64,000 bases of DNA from Ensifer sesbaniae. GTDB taxonomy: Bacteria > Pseudomonadota > Alphaproteobacteria > Rhizobiales > Rhizobiaceae. The notes under the pieces were generated by a model. It searched no databases. It was not told the origin of the DNA and worked only from the letters and a program-made list of their open reading frames with translations. Numbering within the stretch: the stretch's first letter is position 1; every line of letters starts with the position of its first letter. Made by a program: the position numbers and the translations under genes. This document shows positions 8,515-17,428 of the stretch, piece after piece. The stretch lies in contig NZ_JABEKU010000001.1 in assembly GCF_013283665.1 (NCBI RefSeq), forward strand, positions 1,364,001-1,428,000, given 5' to 3'.

Positions 8515-9753
8515 ATGTCCGCTGTTTCCGGAGCATGTGCGCCGTCCAGTGCCAGCCGGGAGATGCCCTGGCTGATCATTGCGGCCGGCTCGATCGTTGC
8601 AATGCTCACCTTCGGCCCACGCTCGGCGATGGGCTTCTTCCAGTTGCCGATGCTCGCCGATACCGGCTGGGACCGGACGACCTTCGGCCTTGCCATGGCC
8701 GTGCAAAACCTCTGCTGGGGACTGGGGCAGCCGTTCTTCGGCGCGATTGCCGACCGCTTCGGCACCTGGCGGGTGCTGGCCATGTCGGGGCTTCTCTATG
8801 CTGCGGGCCTGTTCATCATGGCCTTCGCCAACGCGCCGATCTGGCTGCATATTGGCGGCGGTATCCTGGTAGGGCTGGGTATCGCTTCGGGTTCCTTCGG
8901 CATCGTCCTCTCCGCCTTCGCACGCAACGTTTCGCCCGACCAGCGGTCGCTCGCCTTCGGCATTGGCACGGCGGCGGGCTCGGCCGGCATGTTCCTGTTC
9001 GCGCCTTTGAGCCAGGGGCTGATCTCCGCCTATGGCTGGTCGGACAGTCTGGTCTATCTCGGCGTCCTCATGCTGCTGGTGCCGTTCTTCGCGCTTCCGC
9101 TGCGCGGCAATGCGTCCTCCGGTTGCCAGAGCGAGGCGCACTACAAGCAATCGATCGGCGAGGCGCTGAAGGAGGCGCTCGGCCACAGGAGCTACCTGCT
9201 CTTGGTTTCGGGCTTCTTCGTCTGTGGCTACCAGGTTGCCTTCATCACCGCGCATTTCCCGGCCTATATCGGCGATATCGGCATCGACGCGCGCTATGCG
9301 GTGATTGCCCTGGCGCTGATCGGCTTCTTCAATATCATCGGTTCGCTGTCTGCGGGTTTCATCGCCCAGCGCTACTCGAAGCCCTATTTCCTGGCGCTGA
9401 TCTATCTCGCCCGCTCGGTGGCGGTGACTGCCTTCCTGCTGCTGCCGCAGACGCCGGTCTCCGTCATCGTCTTCGCGATCGTCATGGGCCTGCTCTGGCT
9501 GTCGACCGTGCCGCCGACCAACGCGCTCGTCGCCATCATGTTCGGCACCCGCCACCTCGGCCTGCTCGGCGGCATCGTCTTTCTCTCGCACCAGGTCGGC
9601 TCATTCCTGGGCGTGTGGATGGGCGGCTATCTCTACGACCGCTTCGGTTCCTATGATCCGGTGTGGTGGCTCGGCGTGGCGCTCGGCGTCTTCGCGGCGA
9701 TCGTCCATTGGCCGATCGAGGAAAGGGGCGTGGCACGGCCGGCCACCGCCTGA
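8515..9753 (+). CDS. MFS transporter
   Basis: A 412-residue major facilitator superfamily permease with about 12 hydrophobic segments. The loop 2-3 region reads FFGAIADRFGTWRVLAMSGLL, which is the MFS GX3DRXGRR-type motif. A second related loop, GFIAQRYSKPYFL, opens the C-terminal half. The ATG at 8515 follows a CGGAGATA ribosome site; the longer open frame from 8455 lacks one. The gene stands alone, between a repeat and the nadABC operon, and its substrate is unknown. It resembles the oxalate/formate-antiporter-like and CynX-like groups, but that is only an impression. Confidence 0.85.
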   Translation: MSAVSGACAPSSASREMPWLIIAAGSIVAMLTFGPRSAMGFFQLPMLADTGWDRTTFGLAMAVQNLCWGLGQPFFGAIADRFGTWRVLAMSGLLYAAGLFIMAFANAPIWLHIGGGILVGLGIASGSFGIVLSAFARNVSPDQRSLAFGIGTAAGSAGMFLFAPLSQGLISAYGWSDSLVYLGVLMLLVPFFALPLRGNASSGCQSEAHYKQSIGEALKEALGHRSYLLLVSGFFVCGYQVAFITAHFPAYIGDIGIDARYAVIALALIGFFNIIGSLSAGFIAQRYSKPYFLALIYLARSVAVTAFLLLPQTPVSVIVFAIVMGLLWLSTVPPTNALVAIMFGTRHLGLLGGIVFLSHQVGSFLGVWMGGYLYDRFGSYDPVWWLGVALGVFAAIVHWPIEERGVARPATA

Positions 9754-9771
9754 TCGCCTATCAAAATCGGG

Positions 9772-9793
9772 GGCGCTGCGAAAAGCAGCGCTC
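9772..9793 (+). terminator. Possible terminator after the MFS gene
   Basis: Hairpin with 7-bp arms GCGCTGC / GCAGCGC around GAAAA, 19 bp after the stop codon. The following T-tract is weak. Confidence 0.45.
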
Positions 9794-9834
9794 CATTCTT
9801 GAATTCTGTCACAAAACTTTCTAAATCAACCCAT

Positions 9835-9856
9835 GCGGCTTTGCCGCTTTTGTTTT
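9835..9856 (+). terminator. Short terminator-like hairpin before nadA
   Basis: GCGGC-TTT-GCCGC stem followed by TTTTGTTTT. It may stop MFS transcripts just before the nadA control region. Confidence 0.5.
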
Positions 9857-9858
9857 GG

Positions 9859-9889
9859 TTCAATTATGCTCAGTTTGAGCATAATTGAA
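9859..9889. promoter_or_regulatory. Candidate NadQ operator in front of nadABC
   Basis: A perfect inverted repeat: 14-base arms TTCAATTATGCTCA / TGAGCATAATTGAA around GTT. It lies 37 bp before the nadA start and is AT-rich against a GC-rich background. The CATAAT inside it could be a -10 element, so a bound protein would block transcription. A gene of the COG4111 (NadQ) type lies about 5 kb away at 14154-15134. I infer that NadQ binds here. Confidence 0.7.
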
Positions 9890-9926
9890 AAGCCCGCCCG
9901 AAAAAAGGGGCGGAGAGGAGATCTCG

Positions 9927-11006
9927 ATGACGCGCCTTGCACCCCGCACTGAGGTGGTAGCGAACCCGGTTCCTGTCAGCGCCGCGGAGCGTTTCGGTAT
10001 CATCGAAAGACCCGAGCTTGCCTTCACGCCGGCAGTCGCGCGCGAGACCGAGCATCTCTACGACAAGGTGAAGGATTTCATCCCGGCGATCGAGTGGCCG
10101 GTCTATGCGCCCTACGTTCACGCCATCAACCGGCTGAAAAAGGAGCGCAATGCGGTCATTCTCGCACACAACTATCAGACGCCCGACATCTTCCACTGCG
10201 TCGCCGATATCGTCGGCGATTCGCTGCAGCTTGCGCGCGACGCCACAAAGGTCGATGCCGAGATCATCATTCAGTGCGGCGTGCACTTCATGGCGGAAAC
10301 CTCGAAGTTGCTGAACCCGGAAAAGACGGTTCTGATCCCCGACGCCAAGGCCGGCTGTTCGCTGTCGGAATCGATCACCGGTGCCGACGTGCGCCTCTTG
10401 AAGCAGCGCTATCCGGGCGTTCCGGTCGTGACCTACGTCAACACATCGGCCGACGTGAAGGCCGAGACCGACATCTGCTGCACCTCGTCGAACGTGCTCG
10501 ATGTCGTCGAGAGCCTGGAATCCGACACGGTGCTCTGCATCCCGGACGAATATCTGGCGATGAACGTCGCGCGCCAGACCAACAAGAAGATCCTGACCTG
10601 GAAGGGTCACTGCGAGGTGCATGAGCGCTTCACCGCCGCCGAACTGCTTGCCTACAAGGAAGCCAACCCGGGCATCGAGATCATCGGTCATCCGGAATGC
10701 CACCCGGATGTGATTGCCGTCTGCGACTTCGCCGGTTCGACGTCGGGCATGATCAACTATGTCAAGGACAACCGCCCGTCGAAGGTGCTGCTCGTCACCG
10801 AATGCTCGATGGCGTCGAACATCCAGGCCGAGGTCGAGGGCGTCGAATTCGTCAAGCCCTGCAACCTCTGTCCGCACATGAAGCGCATCACGCTGCCGAA
10901 GATCCTCGACAGCCTGCTCACCATGACGGAGGAGGTTCTCGTCGACCCCGTGATCGCCGATCGCGCCCGCCTGGCGGTCGAACGCATGGTGAATCTCAAG
11001 CAGTAA
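9927..11006 (+). CDS. nadA: Quinolinate synthase A
   Basis: NadA condenses iminoaspartate, made by NadB, with dihydroxyacetone phosphate to give quinolinate, the second step of de novo NAD synthesis. The 359-residue protein carries the three regions holding the 4Fe-4S cysteines: [14 protein letters not shown] (about residue 113), the GHPECHPDV segment, and [12 protein letters not shown] near the C-terminus. [12 protein letters not shown] and [11 protein letters not shown] are substrate-site motifs. The start at 9927 follows GGAGAGGAG. It heads the nadA-nadB-nadC operon, 37 bp after a strong inverted repeat. Confidence 0.97.
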   Translation: MTRLAPRTEVVANPVPVSAAERFGIIERPELAFTPAVARETEHLYDKVKDFIPAIEWPVYAPYVHAINRLKKERNAVILAHNYQTPDIFHCVADIVGDSLQLARDATKVDAEIIIQCGVHFMAETSKLLNPEKTVLIPDAKAGCSLSESITGADVRLLKQRYPGVPVVTYVNTSADVKAETDICCTSSNVLDVVESLESDTVLCIPDEYLAMNVARQTNKKILTWKGHCEVHERFTAAELLAYKEANPGIEIIGHPECHPDVIAVCDFAGSTSGMINYVKDNRPSKVLLVTECSMASNIQAEVEGVEFVKPCNLCPHMKRITLPKILDSLLTMTEEVLVDPVIADRARLAVERMVNLKQ

Positions 11007-11066
11007 CAATTTCTGCCGGGTGATGTTCATCCGGATGCAGGCATGCGCATTGGAGGAGAACGAACC

Positions 11067-12665
11067 ATGCTGACCGACCATTTTCGCCCGCAATCCTTCA
11101 ACGGGATTGACGATATCGTCATCGTCGGCGGCGGCTTGGCCGGGCTGTTCTGTGCGCTGAAGCTGAGCCCGAGGCCGGTAACGATCCTTGCTGCCGCACC
11201 GATCGGCCATGGCGCTTCCTCGGCCTGGGCGCAGGGCGGTATCGCCGCGGCCATGAGCCCCGGCGACACCTTCGAGAAGCATGTCGCCGACACGCTCACC
11301 GCCGGTGCCGGCATCGTCGACGAGAAGATGACGCGGATGATGGTGGCCGAAGGTCCGGCGCGCATTCACGATCTCCTGGAATATGGCGTGCCGTTCGATC
11401 GCGACCTCGAAGGCAAGTTGCTGCTCTCGCGCGAGGCGGCGCATTCCGAACGTCGCATCGTCCGGGTCAAAGGCGACATGGCCGGCAAGGCGATCATGGA
11501 GGCGTTGATTGCCGCGGTGCGCAAGACGCCTTCAATCCGTGTAATCGAGGGTTACGTCGTGGAGGAATTGGTTCGCGAGGGCCGGTTCATCTCGGGTGTC
11601 ATCGCGCGACCGGACGCGGGACAGTCGAAGAAGCGCGTATCGTTCCCGGCGCGTGCCGTCGTGCTTTGCTCCGGCGGCGTCGGCCATCTCTATGCGGTAA
11701 CGACCAATCCGTGGGAGGCCTGCGGACAGGGGGTCGGGATGGCGGCGCGTGCCGGCGCGATCATCGCCGATCCGGAATTCGTGCAGTTCCACCCGACTGC
11801 GATCAACATCGGCAAGGATCCGGCGCCGCTTGCGACCGAGGCGCTTCGTGGCGACGGCGCCCATCTCTTGAATGCGGCCGGCCATCGCTTCATGCTCGAT
11901 ATCCACCCGGACGGCGAGCTTGCGCCGCGCGACATCGTTTCGCGCGGGGTCTTCGCCGAGGTCCAGGCAGGACGCGGCGCCTTCCTCGATTGCACCAAGG
12001 CCGTGGGCAAACACTTCCCCGAGATGTTCCCGACGGTCTATGCCTCGTGCATGGCGGCTGGTATCGATCCGGTGACGCAGCCGATCCCGGTCGTGCCGGC
12101 GGTTCACTATCATATGGGTGGTGTTCTGACGGATGCCGAAGGCCGCACCTCGATCGACGGCCTCTGGGCCGCTGGCGAGGTGACCTCGACCGGGGTGCAC
12201 GGCGCCAACCGCCTCGCCTCGAACTCTCTGCTCGAGGCCGTCGTCTTCGCCGCCCGCATTGCCGAGAACATCAAGGGCACGCTGCCAGCGCCGAAGCTCA
12301 CCGAATGGGGTGACAATGCCGGCGAAAACGACGACCCGGTGACCGTCGAGGACAGCCCGCAACTCAAGGTCTTGCGCCAGCTCATGAGCGACTGCGTCGG
12401 CGTGATCCGCACCCGCGCGAGCCTGCTGAAGGCAATCCGGGAGATCGCGGTGCTCGAGCGCGAGAATACCCGCATGCGCTTCACCAACATCATCACGACC
12501 GCCAAGTTGATCACCGTCGGCGCGCTTCGTCGCACCGAAAGCCGTGGCGGCCACTTCCGCGCCGATTGCCCGTCGGAGCGGCCGGAATGGCGCCGCCGCA
12601 CCTATTTGACGCTCGCCGACGCCAACCGCCTGACCCAGGAACTGGCGGAAACGGAAGCGGCGTGA
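11067..12665 (+). CDS. nadB: L-aspartate oxidase
   Basis: NadB is an FAD enzyme that oxidises L-aspartate to iminoaspartate, the first step of de novo NAD synthesis. The 532-residue protein has an N-terminal Rossmann FAD site ([12 protein letters not shown], about residue 14) and the succinate-dehydrogenase-like motifs [26 protein letters not shown] and [23 protein letters not shown] completes the flavin site, and a helical C-terminal domain follows. The start at 11067 sits behind GGAGGAGA; the in-frame ATG at 11043 has no comparable site. nadA ends 60 bp upstream. Confidence 0.97.
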   Translation: MLTDHFRPQSFNGIDDIVIVGGGLAGLFCALKLSPRPVTILAAAPIGHGASSAWAQGGIAAAMSPGDTFEKHVADTLTAGAGIVDEKMTRMMVAEGPARIHDLLEYGVPFDRDLEGKLLLSREAAHSERRIVRVKGDMAGKAIMEALIAAVRKTPSIRVIEGYVVEELVREGRFISGVIARPDAGQSKKRVSFPARAVVLCSGGVGHLYAVTTNPWEACGQGVGMAARAGAIIADPEFVQFHPTAINIGKDPAPLATEALRGDGAHLLNAAGHRFMLDIHPDGELAPRDIVSRGVFAEVQAGRGAFLDCTKAVGKHFPEMFPTVYASCMAAGIDPVTQPIPVVPAVHYHMGGVLTDAEGRTSIDGLWAAGEVTSTGVHGANRLASNSLLEAVVFAARIAENIKGTLPAPKLTEWGDNAGENDDPVTVEDSPQLKVLRQLMSDCVGVIRTRASLLKAIREIAVLERENTRMRFTNIITTAKLITVGALRRTESRGGHFRADCPSERPEWRRRTYLTLADANRLTQELAETEAA

Positions 12666-12667
12666 TC

Positions 12668-12769
12668 TGCAGCGCCTGCGCGTCCCTCTGACGCGCACAG
12701 GTCGCCGTAGCGCTTTGAATTGCTGCATGTCGCCTTGAACCGGCTAGGGTTAAAGGCAACCTGCAGCAG
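12668..12769 (-). repeat. RIME-like element (copy B)
   Basis: Same two-stem unit as copy A but inverted and more diverged: the GCGCGTCC...GACGCGC stem comes first, then GCTGCATGTCGCCTT...AAAGGCAACCTGCAGC. It lies between nadB and nadC, so it is probably transcribed within the operon. Confidence 0.7.
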
Positions 12770-12818
12770 GCCGGCATCTGCCGGCCGCCCATTCGATTGA
12801 ACATCAGGACCCGTGACA

Positions 12819-13727
12819 ATGACCGCAGCCCTCCGCCCCGAACTGCCCGCACTGATGATCGAGGACCAGGTGCGCGCGGCGCTGACAGAGGATCTCGGCC
12901 GTGCCGGCGACATCACCACGCTGTCGACGATCGGGCCGGAACTGACGGCAACGGCCGGCATGAACGCCCGCGATCCGGGCGTCGTTGCCGGGCTGGATCT
13001 CGCCCGGGCGGCCTTCCGCCTGGTCGACCCGTCGATCTGCTTCGAAGCGCTGGCGGCGGACGGAGACCGAGTGGCGGCTGGAACAGCCATCGCCCGCATT
13101 TCCGGTCGTGCCCGTGGTCTGCTTTCAGCCGAGCGCGTCGGGCTGAACTTCCTCATGCATCTCTCGGGCATTGCCACTTACACGGCGAAGTTCGCTGACG
13201 AAATCGCCCATACCCGCGCGAAGATCTGTTGCACCCGCAAGACCATCCCGGGGCTGCGCGCGCTTGAAAAATATGCCGTGCGCCTCGGCGGCGGTTCCAA
13301 CCATCGCTATGGTCTCGATGACGCGGTGCTGATCAAGGACAACCACATCGCCGTTTCCGGCGGCGTTGCCAGCGCCATTCACGCGGCGCGGACCTATTGC
13401 GGCCATCTCGTCAAGATCGAGATCGAGGTCGATGGTCTGGACCAGATGCGTGAGGCGCTGACCGCAGCTCCCGACGTGATCCTGCTCGACAATATGGGCC
13501 CGGAACTGCTGCGCGAAGCCGTCGCCGTCAACCGGGCGCACTGGCAGCTTTCCGCCGACGCCTATGCGCTCGACCCCCGCCGCACCCGGCTCGAAGCCTC
13601 CGGCAACGTCAAGATCGATACGGTGCGCGCGATCGCCGAGAGCGGCGTCGATTATATCTCGACGTCAAAGATCACCATGGCTGCCCCGACGCTGGATGTT
13701 GGTCTCGACGTGGTGATTGAGCGGTAG
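12819..13727 (+). CDS. nadC: Nicotinate-nucleotide diphosphorylase (carboxylating)
   Basis: NadC converts quinolinate and PRPP to nicotinate mononucleotide, the third step of de novo NAD synthesis. The 302 residues show the N-terminal EDLGRAGDITT segment, RVGLNFLMHLSGIAT, CTRKTIPGLRALEKYAVRLGG (the quinolinate/PRPP-binding TRKT motif), LIKDNHIAV, EIEVDGLDQ, LLDNMGPE and EASGNVKIDT. The ATG at 12819 lies 9 bp after AGGA; a GTG two codons earlier is possible. A RIME-like repeat separates it from nadB. Confidence 0.97.
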   Translation: MTAALRPELPALMIEDQVRAALTEDLGRAGDITTLSTIGPELTATAGMNARDPGVVAGLDLARAAFRLVDPSICFEALAADGDRVAAGTAIARISGRARGLLSAERVGLNFLMHLSGIATYTAKFADEIAHTRAKICCTRKTIPGLRALEKYAVRLGGGSNHRYGLDDAVLIKDNHIAVSGGVASAIHAARTYCGHLVKIEIEVDGLDQMREALTAAPDVILLDNMGPELLREAVAVNRAHWQLSADAYALDPRRTRLEASGNVKIDTVRAIAESGVDYISTSKITMAAPTLDVGLDVVIER

Positions 13728-13746
13728 TCCGCCACCGTCGGTGGGG

Positions 13747-13989
13747 TCAGCGCTGCATGATGAACGGGCAGACGAAACGTTGGCCGACGGTGATCTGCGT
13801 GCCGCAATCATAGCGGCAGGTTCGGAACTGTCCGTTCGAATCCTGGCTGCTGAGGTTGCAGATCGTTGTCTGCGGCTGCGAGCCGCCGAGCTGATTCTTG
13901 AAATAGTCGGGCATCTTCGGCTTCTCGTCGATCCCCGATTGCGGCGGGCTGCCGAGCAGCGACGTCAGCAGGGTCAGTGCGAGTAGCAT
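13747..13989 (-). CDS. Small cysteine-containing secreted protein, unknown function
   Basis: An 80-residue protein starting with a short signal-like hydrophobic stretch (MLLALTLLTSLLG), followed by a polar segment. The C-terminus has three cysteines in CRYDCG and FVCPF, with a fourth upstream in TTICNL, so it could form two disulfides in the periplasm. GAGG lies 7 bp before the ATG. It is convergent with nadC, 19 bp apart. I recognise no function; similar small proteins occur, as far as I recall, in other Rhizobiaceae. Confidence 0.7.
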   Translation of the reverse strand: MLLALTLLTSLLGSPPQSGIDEKPKMPDYFKNQLGGSQPQTTICNLSSQDSNGQFRTCRYDCGTQITVGQRFVCPFIMQR

Positions 13990-14153
13990 GGGCTTACCTC
14001 AGTCGAAAATTTCGCGTCGTTCTGGCGTGAGCGCGGGCGACGAGTTTTTCGCCTCCACCCACCGCACCAACCATATCACGATCCAGCAAATGTAGGTCGC
14101 ATCTCGGGATGTTTTTAAGCGCAGCGCCGCTTTTCAGCGATTGATGGCCGGCA

Positions 14154-15134
14154 TCAGCGCCCGCCAACCTTGAGGCCTGGGGCAGGGCGCTCGTCGAGGA
14201 TCTGGCGACGGAAGCGGAAGAGCGCGGCCGGCCGGCCGCCGGTGGACGAAAGCGTCATGCCCGTCGGCTCCACCAGTTCTGCACCTTCGACCAGGCGGCG
14301 GAAGTTCTGCTTGTGCAGGTGGCGGCCGGAGATCGCCTCTACAGTCGCTTGCAGGTCGGTCAGCGTGAACTCCGGCGGCATCAGCTCGAAGACGACCGGT
14401 CGGTACTTGATCTTGCCGCGCAGTCTCGCGATCGCGGTTGCCACGATGCGCCTGTGGTCATGGCGCATCGCCTGTCCGGCGGTCAGAACCTCGTGGCCGT
14501 TGCCGTGGCCGTCGATGACAGCCTCGGGCACCAGCCCGGCCTCATAAAGCAGCTCGTAGCGCTCCAGCACACGCTCTTCATCCCAGGGGAAATCGTCGAG
14601 GCCGAAGGCGAGGCGGATGCGTGCCCGGCGTTGCGCAATCGGCCCCGCCCGCTCGTCGCCGGTGGCGCCGCTCTCCCAGCGGGCAAGCCCCGGCAGGATC
14701 GCTTGATCGAGGATTGGCGGGCGGCCCTGACGCCAATCTTCCCACGGCAGGTAGCCGTACCAGTCACGCCAGTGCGCGCCGGCTTCGGCTAGCCGCTCGG
14801 TGTTTTCGGCATCGGTCCTGGTCAGCGCCAGATAGCCGACCGAGACCATGTGTTTGCCTTCTTCGCCCGGTAGCCGCTGCCGGCCGCGGTCGCCGAACGT
14901 GTAGAGCTGCTCGATGTAGCCGAGCTTCAGCGCTGTTCGCTTTTCGACGCGATCGCGCAGGCTCGTCTCGAATGTCCGGTGGAGCGCAGGGTCGAAAGGG
15001 CCGAAGGGCAGGCTGTCGCGCGCGTCGCCGTCCGCTTCGCTGACGGCGAGGATGCGCGGGCTGCGCTGGACGACGGCGACAATCGCCGCATTGAGGCCGA
15101 TTTCAACGGTCGTCGGCTGCGTCTCAGTCGGCAA
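14154..15134 (-). CDS. nadQ: NadQ-like NAD biosynthesis repressor (COG4111, Nudix-related plus winged helix)
   Basis: A 326-residue protein of the COG4111 type. The N-terminal half resembles a Nudix fold (VEIGLNAAIVAVVQR, then LKLGYIEQLYTFGDRGR and VSVGYLALT) but lacks a catalytic Nudix box, as expected for a ligand-sensing domain. The C-terminal part (EFTLTDLQATVEAISGRHLHKQNFRRLVE) looks like the winged helix of NrtR-type regulators. I recall this family as NadQ, the regulator of NAD synthesis in alphaproteobacteria. The start is probably the TTG at 15134, because GAGGGAG lies 6 bp upstream; it overlaps the phosphatase stop by 11 bp. It is the last gene of the ygfZ operon and faces nadABC. 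Confidence 0.8.
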   Translation of the reverse strand: MPTETQPTTVEIGLNAAIVAVVQRSPRILAVSEADGDARDSLPFGPFDPALHRTFETSLRDRVEKRTALKLGYIEQLYTFGDRGRQRLPGEEGKHMVSVGYLALTRTDAENTERLAEAGAHWRDWYGYLPWEDWRQGRPPILDQAILPGLARWESGATGDERAGPIAQRRARIRLAFGLDDFPWDEERVLERYELLYEAGLVPEAVIDGHGNGHEVLTAGQAMRHDHRRIVATAIARLRGKIKYRPVVFELMPPEFTLTDLQATVEAISGRHLHKQNFRRLVEGAELVEPTGMTLSSTGGRPAALFRFRRQILDERPAPGLKVGGR

Positions 15135-15663
15135 CGGTTGCTCCCTCGACAAGAAGCGGCAGGACAAAGGGCGCGTTACCGTCCGCATCCGCACCGCGGC
15201 CGATCATGCGAACGGCGGCGATCAGCCGTCCGTTGCGCTCGAGCACCGCATCGCCGATTTCGATGAGCCGGCTGTTCGGGGTCGCGAAGGGCGAGGCTTG
15301 CCGCAGGCGCTGCACCAACTCTGCGTCGTCCTGGTCCGGTTCTGCTGCAAGCGCCGCGATGAGAGCGGCTGCGGGCGAGCGGGAAACGCCCATCCAGCAA
15401 TGGACGAGCAGCGGGCGCGCGCGGTCCCATTCCTGGGCGAAGGTAATGATTTGCCGGACATGGTCTTCCTGCGGTGCCACCAGATCACCGGTGCCGGCGA
15501 AAGTGATGTCGTTCATGCCCAGTGTCAGGTGCCGCGCCTTGGTGATGATGCCCGGGCGATGAAAATCCTGGCCCTTGGCGACCAGGCTGATCATCTCCGT
15601 ACAGCCGTGGCGGACGGCCATTTCGGCAATACGGGCGAGTGGGGAAACGACGATACTTGGCAT
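15124..15663 (-). CDS. Protein tyrosine / dual-specificity phosphatase family protein
   Basis: A 179-residue protein with the cysteine-phosphatase loop HCWMGVSRS (HCX5R followed by S) near residue 92. The upstream acidic segment LGMNDI could supply the general acid. Such proteins dephosphorylate phosphotyrosine or other phosphoesters; the substrate here is unknown. Its ATG lies 1 bp after the stop of the HD-domain gene, and its 3' end overlaps the start of nadQ, so the three are translated as one unit. No signal peptide is seen, so it should be cytoplasmic. Confidence 0.85.
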   Translation of the reverse strand: MPSIVVSPLARIAEMAVRHGCTEMISLVAKGQDFHRPGIITKARHLTLGMNDITFAGTGDLVAPQEDHVRQIITFAQEWDRARPLLVHCWMGVSRSPAAALIAALAAEPDQDDAELVQRLRQASPFATPNSRLIEIGDAVLERNGRLIAAVRMIGRGADADGNAPFVLPLLVEGATVAD

Positions 15664-15664
15664 G

Positions 15665-16273
15665 TCAGATGTCCGCTCGGGCCGGCAGGCGCTGCGCTTC
15701 CAGGACCTGGAACCGCTCCGTGAACAGCCGCTGCGCCTCGACTGCCGGCAAGGGATCGATCAGCAGCGTTTCACGGGTGATGCCGCGCGGCTGGCCGAAG
15801 AACTTGCGCGCCTCCTCCACGGAAAAGCCGGCGAGCACCGTCGCTTCGAAATAGGCGGCGACATGATCTGCTTTCTTGATGCGATCCTTCAGCTCCTTGG
15901 AGCAATGAGGCGGCAGGCCGAATCTGAGATGGATGGCACTTTCCAGACGTTTCTCCACCGACTTATAGCCGCCGCCGACCACCGCCTTGAACGGCGAGAT
16001 CATGTCGCCGATCACATATTCCGGCGCGTCGTGCAGAAGGGCCAGCAGGCAGTCGTCGGCGCTGCATTTGTAGCTGCGGCGAAAGATGTCCTCGACCATC
16101 AGGCTGTGCTGCGCCACCGAGAAGGCATGGTCGCCAGCGGTCTGGCCGTTCCAGCGCGCAACGCGCGCCAGCCCATGGGCGATATCGCTGATCTCGACGT
16201 CGAGCGGTGACGGATCGAGAAGGTCCAGCCGGCGGCCGGAGAGCATGCGTTGCCAGGCGCGGGTCGTCGTCAC
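15665..16273 (-). CDS. HD-family hydrolase (YfbR-like)
   Basis: A 202-residue HD-superfamily protein. The metal-site residues are seen in DHAFSVAQHSLMV (about residue 47), LLHDAPEYVIGD (about residue 79, the HD pair) and KADHVAAYFEA (about residue 128). This arrangement is that of YfbR/5'-deoxynucleotidase-like proteins. The GTG start at 16273 is chosen because GTGA overlaps the ygfZ stop by 4 bases, a common coupling form; the longer ATG frame from 16318 would overlap ygfZ by 49 bases. It is followed after 1 bp by the phosphatase gene. Confidence 0.85.
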   Translation of the reverse strand: MTTTRAWQRMLSGRRLDLLDPSPLDVEISDIAHGLARVARWNGQTAGDHAFSVAQHSLMVEDIFRRSYKCSADDCLLALLHDAPEYVIGDMISPFKAVVGGGYKSVEKRLESAIHLRFGLPPHCSKELKDRIKKADHVAAYFEATVLAGFSVEEARKFFGQPRGITRETLLIDPLPAVEAQRLFTERFQVLEAQRLPARADI

Positions 16274-17118
16274 GCGCTTGCCTCGTCGGCGCTCGTCGGG
16301 AAGGTGAGCCCGGTCCATTCGGGCAGAACCATGGTCACTGCGACGTCGCCGGCAAGCAGCGGGATCCCATTCGCCATGGCCTCGCCGGCCTTGTCGATGC
16401 GCACGATCGCAAGCGCGGACCTGCCCTGGACGGTGCCCAATGCGCCGATCACCTTGTCATTCGCGGTGATCGTCGTTCCGGTCGGGGGGAGCGCCGTTTC
16501 CGCAGAAACGATCACGACCCGGCGGCGCGGCGTGCCGCGGTGCTGCATCCGCGACACCACTTCCTGGCCGACATAGCAGCCCTTCTTGAAGGATAGGCCG
16601 CCGTTCCTGTCCAGGAGAACGTCATGCGGAAAAGCATCCTGTGGGACATAGTCGGCGCCGGAGACCGCAATGCCTGACGCAATGCGAAGCCGCTCGAGTT
16701 CTTCGACACTGGCGGTATCGCCGGCTGCGTCCCCATAGCTGCGGAAAAGCGTTATCCCGGCCTTCTCGAACCGGTGATCCCGGTAGGCACCATCAGGTGC
16801 GGCTTCGTCAAATATCACAGTGACGGCGTCGGAAGTATTGATCGACAGCTCCACCGCCGAGCGAAGCTTGTACATCGTCAAACGCTTCAGCAGCGCCTCC
16901 GCCTGGTCGCGCGCGGTTTCCAGCCGAAGGCCGTCGCCATCGCGCGAAATCATGAAGTCGAACAGGATCTTGCCCTGTGGTGTCAAAAGCGCGCCGGGAC
17001 GCGCTTCGTCGGGTGCCAGCGCGTCGAGGTCGGTGGTGATCAGTCCCTGGAGAAGATCTTCTGCGTCCTTGCCGGAGACGGCGACAATCGCGCGGTCGTC
17101 GAGGCGAACTCTGGGCAT
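16270..17118 (-). CDS. ygfZ: Folate-binding YgfZ/IBA57-type protein
   Basis: A 282-residue protein of the aminomethyltransferase-like YgfZ family, which helps assemble or repair 4Fe-4S clusters using tetrahydrofolate. The diagnostic motif KGCYVGQEVV (about residue 194) is present with its essential cysteine. The N-terminus (RAIVAVSGKDAEDLLQGLITTD) and ALLTPQGKILFDFMI match the family. It is the first gene of the ygfZ-HD-phosphatase-nadQ series. NadA needs a 4Fe-4S cluster, so a link between ygfZ and NAD synthesis is conceivable but only inferred. Confidence 0.92.
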   Translation of the reverse strand: MPRVRLDDRAIVAVSGKDAEDLLQGLITTDLDALAPDEARPGALLTPQGKILFDFMISRDGDGLRLETARDQAEALLKRLTMYKLRSAVELSINTSDAVTVIFDEAAPDGAYRDHRFEKAGITLFRSYGDAAGDTASVEELERLRIASGIAVSGADYVPQDAFPHDVLLDRNGGLSFKKGCYVGQEVVSRMQHRGTPRRRVVIVSAETALPPTGTTITANDKVIGALGTVQGRSALAIVRIDKAGEAMANGIPLLAGDVAVTMVLPEWTGLTFPTSADEASA

Positions 17119-17159
17119 CGTTCGAATCCTGCTCGGTGGGGTGGGAACCCCGCTCTAAC

Positions 17160-17268
17160 CTACTGCATGTTTCCTTTAATCGTAGCCGATTGAAGGACAA
17201 AAACATGCAGCACTTCAAAGTGCTACAGCGACCTTTGCGCGTCAGACAAGACGCGCGGCGCTGTAGAG
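17160..17268 (+). repeat. RIME-like element (copy C)
   Basis: The two-stem unit TGCATGTTTCCTTTAAT...AAACATGCAGCA then CTACAGCGACCTTTGCGCG...GCGCTGTAG. It lies upstream of ygfZ and close to the family-2 repeat that follows. Confidence 0.8.
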
Positions 17269-17314
17269 CATTTCCGGCAAAAATGCGTAGCAGTTTTGCG
17301 TTCGGAAATGCGTA
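17266..17314. repeat. Family-2 palindrome variant
   Basis: Imperfect palindrome GAGCATTTCCGGCAAAAATGC...TTTTGCGTTCGGAAATGCGTA, directly abutting the RIME-like copy C. The remaining bases to 17428 hold no gene I can support. Confidence 0.65.
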
Positions 17315-17428
17315 ACAACAAAGACCGATCACGACAGCAATCCCGGTCGACTCGACCTGGTACCTTCGTGATCTCTTGGCGAAGAGGTAGGATGTTCGAA
17401 GAGGATCGGCAAGCGCGGTCGCCGGCGG

